Shown here piece by piece: positions 11,810 through 14,316 of a DNA stretch of 14,316 bases. Origin of the DNA: an uncultured Eubacteriales bacterium (GTDB taxonomy: Bacteria > Bacillota > Clostridia > Christensenellales > Aristaeellaceae); NCBI GenBank assembly GCA_944353735.1, contig CALVPU010000138.1, forward strand, positions 1-14,316, in the 5' to 3' direction. The position numbers were made by a program, and so were the translations under genes. Position 1 is the first letter of the stretch. Each line of letters opens with the position of its first letter. The notes below the pieces were generated by a model, which saw only the letters and a program-made list of their open reading frames with translations, did no database searches and was not told where the DNA came from.

Positions 11810-13426
11810 TCAGAATTCCATCTCGTCGGCGACCATGCGGTCGGCGGTCTCGGCGAGCACGAGCCCTTCGTTGTTCTCCATTGCCAGGCGGATGCTCCAC
11901 TCGTTTTCAAACATCAATACGCTTCGCCCTGCGCGGTCGATGGCGACGGCGGTGGTGGAGGTCAGCCTGAGCCGGTCGACGGGCTTGGGCGTCTCCACCA
12001 CCCAGCGCACGAAGCGGAACGGCAGCACCTCGCGCACGATATCGACGTTGTACTCGCTCTTCAGGCGGTACTCGAGCACGTCCATCTGCAGCACGCCGAC
12101 CACGCCGGCGATCATCTCCTCGCGACCGATGTTCGGGCGCTTGAAGGTCTGAATCGCGCCCTCCTGCGAGAGCTGATTGACGCCCTTCAGGAACTGCTTG
12201 CGCTTCATCGAGTCCTCGGGCGATACGCGGCAGAAGTATTCCGGCGCGAACAGCGGGATGCCGGAATAGCGCACCGGTGCGCCGGTGCACAGCGTGTCGC
12301 CCAGCCGGAAGATGCCGGGATCGAACAGGCCGATGATGTCGCCGGGATAGGCGACGTCCACCGTCTCGTGTTCCTGCGCCATGAACGCCTGCGGCTGCGC
12401 GAGCTTGACGCGGGCGTTGGACGACGAGTGCCACACCGTCATGCCCTTTTCAAACACGCCCGAGCACACGCGCATGAACGCCAGCCGGTCGCGGTGCGCG
12501 GGGTTCATGTTCGCCTGAATCTTGAAGATGAAGCCCGTGAACTTGTCGTCGTCGGGCTGGATCAGGCCGGCGTCCGCCTTGCGCGGCGTGGGCGGCTGGG
12601 TGTAAGTCAGAAAGCGCTTCAGGAACGGCTCGACGCCGAAGTTGTTGGTGGCGGAGCCGAAGAACATCGGCGTCAGCTGACCGGCGAGCACCTTGCCCAG
12701 ATCGAACGGGTCGCCCGCCACGTCGAGCAGTTCGACGTCCTCGACGAGCTTGTCGTAGTAGTCCCTGCCGATGACCTGCGCGCAGTCGGGATCGTCAAAC
12801 GATACCGTGCGCACCTCGACCTGCGTCTGACCGTGGTCGCCGCCGCGATAGAGCTCAATCTGGCGCGTGTCGCGGTGGTAGACGCCCTTGAAGTCGCCGT
12901 GAATGCCGATCGGCCAGTTCACCGGGCACGAGCGGATGCCCAGCACCTGCTCGATCTCCTCCATCAGCTCGAACGGATCGCGCCCGGCGCGGTCCATCTT
13001 GTTGACGAACGTAAAGATGGGAATCGAGCGCAGACGGCAGACCTTGAACAGCTTGATCGTCTGCTCCTCGACGCCCTTGGCGTTGTCGATGAGCATCACG
13101 GCGCTGTCCGCCGCCACGAGCGTGCGGTAGGTGTCCTCGGAGAAGTCCTGATGACCGGGCGTGTCGAGTATGTTGATGCGGTAGCCGTCGTAGTCGAACT
13201 GCATCGCCGACGAGGTCACGGAGATGCCGCGCTGCTTCTCGATCTCCATCCAGTCGGAGGTCGCGTGCCGCGCCGCCTTGCGCGCCTTGACGGAACCCGC
13301 CTGCCGGATCGCGCCGCCGTAGAGCAGCAGCTTTTCCGTCAGCGTGGTCTTGCCGGCGTCCGGATGCGAAATGATGGCGAATGTGCGCCTGCGCGCCACC
13401 TCGCGCTTGAGCTCTGGATGTTCCAT
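11810..13426 (-). CDS. prfC: Peptide chain release factor 3
   Basis: RF3 is the GTPase that removes RF1 and RF2 from the ribosome after peptide release. G1 is SHPDAGKTT (20-28), the switch I region contains WMEIEKQRGISVTSS (59-73), G3 is DTPGH (88-92) and G4 is NKMD (142-145). EF-Tu-like domain II (FTGFIFKIQANMNPAHRDRLAFMRVCSG, about 310-335) and the RF3 C-terminal domain (VVGVLQMDVLEYRLKSEYNVD) follow. Length 538 agrees with the family (E. coli 529). GAGGAGG lies 8 bases before the ATG at 13426. A promoter about 105 bases upstream and a short candidate leader ORF precede it. typA follows, so two translational GTPases share a transcript. Confidence 0.96.
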   Translation of the reverse strand: MEHPELKREVARRRTFAIISHPDAGKTTLTEKLLLYGGAIRQAGSVKARKAARHATSDWMEIEKQRGISVTSSAMQFDYDGYRINILDTPGHQDFSEDTYRTLVAADSAVMLIDNAKGVEEQTIKLFKVCRLRSIPIFTFVNKMDRAGRDPFELMEEIEQVLGIRSCPVNWPIGIHGDFKGVYHRDTRQIELYRGGDHGQTQVEVRTVSFDDPDCAQVIGRDYYDKLVEDVELLDVAGDPFDLGKVLAGQLTPMFFGSATNNFGVEPFLKRFLTYTQPPTPRKADAGLIQPDDDKFTGFIFKIQANMNPAHRDRLAFMRVCSGVFEKGMTVWHSSSNARVKLAQPQAFMAQEHETVDVAYPGDIIGLFDPGIFRLGDTLCTGAPVRYSGIPLFAPEYFCRVSPEDSMKRKQFLKGVNQLSQEGAIQTFKRPNIGREEMIAGVVGVLQMDVLEYRLKSEYNVDIVREVLPFRFVRWVVETPKPVDRLRLTSTTAVAIDRAGRSVLMFENEWSIRLAMENNEGLVLAETADRMVADEMEF

Positions 13427-13470
13427 GATGGTTCCTCCTCAATAATCCAATTTCGCGTCTCGGGCGGGCG

Positions 13471-13500
13471 TCAGTGCGGAACGATTCGCCGTGCGGTCAT
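13471..13500 (-). CDS. Candidate 9-residue leader peptide upstream of prfC
   Basis: On the minus strand ATG at 13500 opens MTARRIVPH and ends at TGA (13473-13471). AGGAGGAG lies 7 bases before the ATG, as good a ribosome binding site as any in the window, and no other start can use it. It lies between the prfC promoter (start near 13529) and the prfC start, 44 bases before it. A short translated ORF ending in UGA, the RF2 stop codon, directly ahead of the gene for RF3 suggests sensing of termination efficiency, but this is inference. I found no convincing terminator or anti-terminator pair in the 44-base gap, so any control might be translational. It could also be a relic of a lost start. Confidence 0.5.
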   Translation of the reverse strand: MTARRIVPH

Positions 13501-13535
13501 GCGCGTCTCCTCCTGAGCATAAATTCGTACCTTAT

Positions 13536-13565
13536 ATTGTAGTATTTGCCTCGCGGGCGTGTCAA
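13536..13565 (-). promoter_or_regulatory. Promoter of prfC-typA-recF
   Basis: On the minus strand the consensus TTGACA (13565-13560), an 18-base spacer and TACAAT (13541-13536) predict a start near 13529 and a leader of about 100 bases, the longest in the window. It stands back to back with the nitroreductase promoter; the two -35 boxes are 17 bases apart. Confidence 0.75.
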
Positions 13566-13582
13566 TCCCAGTTCGACAAGGT

Positions 13583-13611
13583 TTGCGTTAATTTGTATTC
13601 TGTGGTAAAAT
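13583..13611 (+). promoter_or_regulatory. Promoter of the nitroreductase gene
   Basis: TTGCGT (13583-13588), a 17-base spacer and TAAAAT (13606-13611) with an extended TGG make a reasonable sigma-A promoter. The start would be near 13618, 56 bases before the ATG. Confidence 0.6.
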
Positions 13612-13615
13612 GAAC

Positions 13616-13639
13616 GAAACGGGCCGCAGCGCCCGTTTC
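13616..13639 (+). other. Hairpin at the 5' end of the nitroreductase mRNA
   Basis: GAAACGGGC and GCCCGTTTC form a perfect 9-bp stem with a 6-base loop. The predicted transcript begins at or within a few bases of it, so the mRNA would start with this stem, a known way to protect mRNA from 5' decay. No U tract follows, so it is not a terminator in this direction. Confidence 0.5.
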
Positions 13640-13673
13640 TCCCCAAAGTTCATCCACGAAAGGAGCGTTTCCC

Positions 13674-14213
13674 ATGCGTCATCCCGAATTCTTGCAGGCC
13701 ATCCTCGAGCGCCGCAGCTATCGCGGCCGCTATGCCGACGCGCCCGTGCCGCGCGAGGATCTGCGCGCCATCCTCGAGGCGGGGCTCGCCGCGCCGTCGG
13801 GCTGCAACAAGCAGACCACATCGCTCATCGCCGTCGACGAGCCCGCGCTGCTCTCCGATCTGAAAGCACTGCTGGGCGCGCCCTCGTGCGCAACCGCGCC
13901 GACCATCATCTGCGTGCTGACCCGGCCGATCATCGCCTATGGCGACCGCACCTACTTCGTGCAGGACTACGCCGCCGCCATCGAGAACATGCTGCTCGCC
14001 ATTCGCGCGCTGGGATACGAGAGCTGCTGGTACGAAGGCCGCGTCACCGACGGCGACATCGGCGACCGCATGGCGAAGCGCCTCGGCGTGCCGGACGGCT
14101 ACCGTCTGGTCTGCGCGCTGCCGGTTGGCGTCGCCGCCGAAGCGCCCGCCGCGCCCAAGAAAAAGCCCTTCGCCGAGCGCGCGTGGTTCAACGGCTTCGG
14201 CGCAAAAGAATGA
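13674..14213 (+). CDS. Nitroreductase-family FMN protein, small type
   Basis: The protein has 179 residues and belongs to the FMN-dependent nitroreductase fold, which transfers electrons from NAD(P)H to nitro or other acceptors in the cytoplasm. ERRSYRGRY (12-20) carries the Arg and Ser that bind the FMN phosphate. GLAAPSGCNKQ (37-47) is the second flavin-binding stretch (family AAPSxxNxQ). IENMLLAIRALGYESCWYEG is the conserved helix and following loop near the flavin. The C-terminus KKPFAERAWFNGF is the usual end. It belongs to the short clostridial subgroup (170-180 residues), whose substrates are mostly unknown. GAAAGGAG lies 9 bases before the ATG. The next gene starts 15 bases after the stop and has an identical ribosome-binding region, so they are likely co-transcribed. 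Confidence 0.9.
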   Translation: MRHPEFLQAILERRSYRGRYADAPVPREDLRAILEAGLAAPSGCNKQTTSLIAVDEPALLSDLKALLGAPSCATAPTIICVLTRPIIAYGDRTYFVQDYAAAIENMLLAIRALGYESCWYEGRVTDGDIGDRMAKRLGVPDGYRLVCALPVGVAAEAPAAPKKKPFAERAWFNGFGAKE

Positions 14214-14227
14214 AAGGAGCGTTTCCC

Positions 14228-14316
14228 ATGACAGAATATGAAGTGCTGGTCGAAACCATCAATCCCTGCGGCGGCGACCGCCATTCTACAAAGGAATTCA
14301 TTGACGTCGAGACCGA
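14228..14316 (+). CDS. Unknown protein, N-terminus only (partial)
   Basis: Twenty-nine codons lie in the window, starting MTEYEVLVETINPCGGDRHS and continuing acidic (KEFIDVETD) to the edge. There is no signal peptide or membrane helix. I do not recognise the family. GAAAGGAG lies 8 bases before the ATG and begins inside the stop codon of the nitroreductase gene, so it is the second gene of that operon. Confidence 0.75.
   Translation, partial: MTEYEVLVETINPCGGDRHSTKEFIDVET

Noticed and set aside
9869..13516. A plus-strand open frame of 1215 codons opposite typA and prfC
   Set aside because: It is the antisense shadow of two well-recognised genes in GC-rich DNA. It has no promoter or ribosome binding site, runs through both gene boundaries, and its residues are a low-complexity mix of V, L, H, R, D and A.
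13497..13520. A 7-codon ORF (MLRRRRA) ahead of the prfC leader ORF
   Set aside because: Its arginine codons are simply the ribosome binding site of the next ORF read in frame, and only AAGG at the expected transcript start could serve its own ATG. Not called as a gene.

Overview
The window is chromosomal DNA from a GC-rich, low-AT-promoter bacterium that looks like a member of the Firmicutes, most likely an anaerobic gut Clostridia (a Christensenellales-like lineage is my guess, not shown). The grounds are strong GGAGG-type ribosome binding sites on almost every gene, sigma-A promoters with TATAAT boxes (several with an extended TGC) standing in otherwise GC-rich DNA, a CdaA/CdaR c-di-AMP operon, an MsmX/UgpC-type sugar ATPase, and RecF/TypA/RF3 sequences of Firmicutes type. 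I see no phage, transposase, tRNA, rRNA or CRISPR array.

Layout. 1-80 (-): first codons of a ketopantoate-reductase-like gene, divergent from 271-1417 (+), a two-gene operon of small membrane proteins of unknown function. 1418-2119: a convergent spacer with a strong terminator at each end and two unrelated tandem arrays (43-bp and 69-bp units). 2120-3241 (-): multi-sugar ABC transporter ATPase without its partner genes. 3456-4151 (-): L-ribulose-5-phosphate 4-epimerase (AraD), divergent from the operon cdaA-cdaR-membrane protein at 4341-7172 (+), which makes and controls c-di-AMP; glmM, the usual third gene, is not there. 7173-7617: spacer with a terminator. 7618-8256 (+): SGNH/GDSL esterase. 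8257-8667: convergent spacer with hairpin terminators. 9759-8668 (-), 11746-9920 (-) and 13426-11810 (-): recF, typA and prfC, probably one transcription unit read in the order prfC-typA-recF, from a TTGACA/TACAAT promoter with a candidate 9-codon leader ORF ahead of prfC. 13674-14213 (+): small nitroreductase, divergent from prfC, followed at 14228 by an unknown gene cut by the window end.

How the genes relate. The three (-) genes combine release-factor recycling, a ribosome-associated stress GTPase and recombination repair. The cda operon is the signalling and cell-wall-linked part. AraD and the sugar ATPase fit pentose or oligosaccharide use. Most genes are ordinary housekeeping genes. The less usual material is the candidate prfC leader, the two tandem arrays, the unknown third cda-operon gene and the displaced recF. 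No clearly new multi-gene system is visible.
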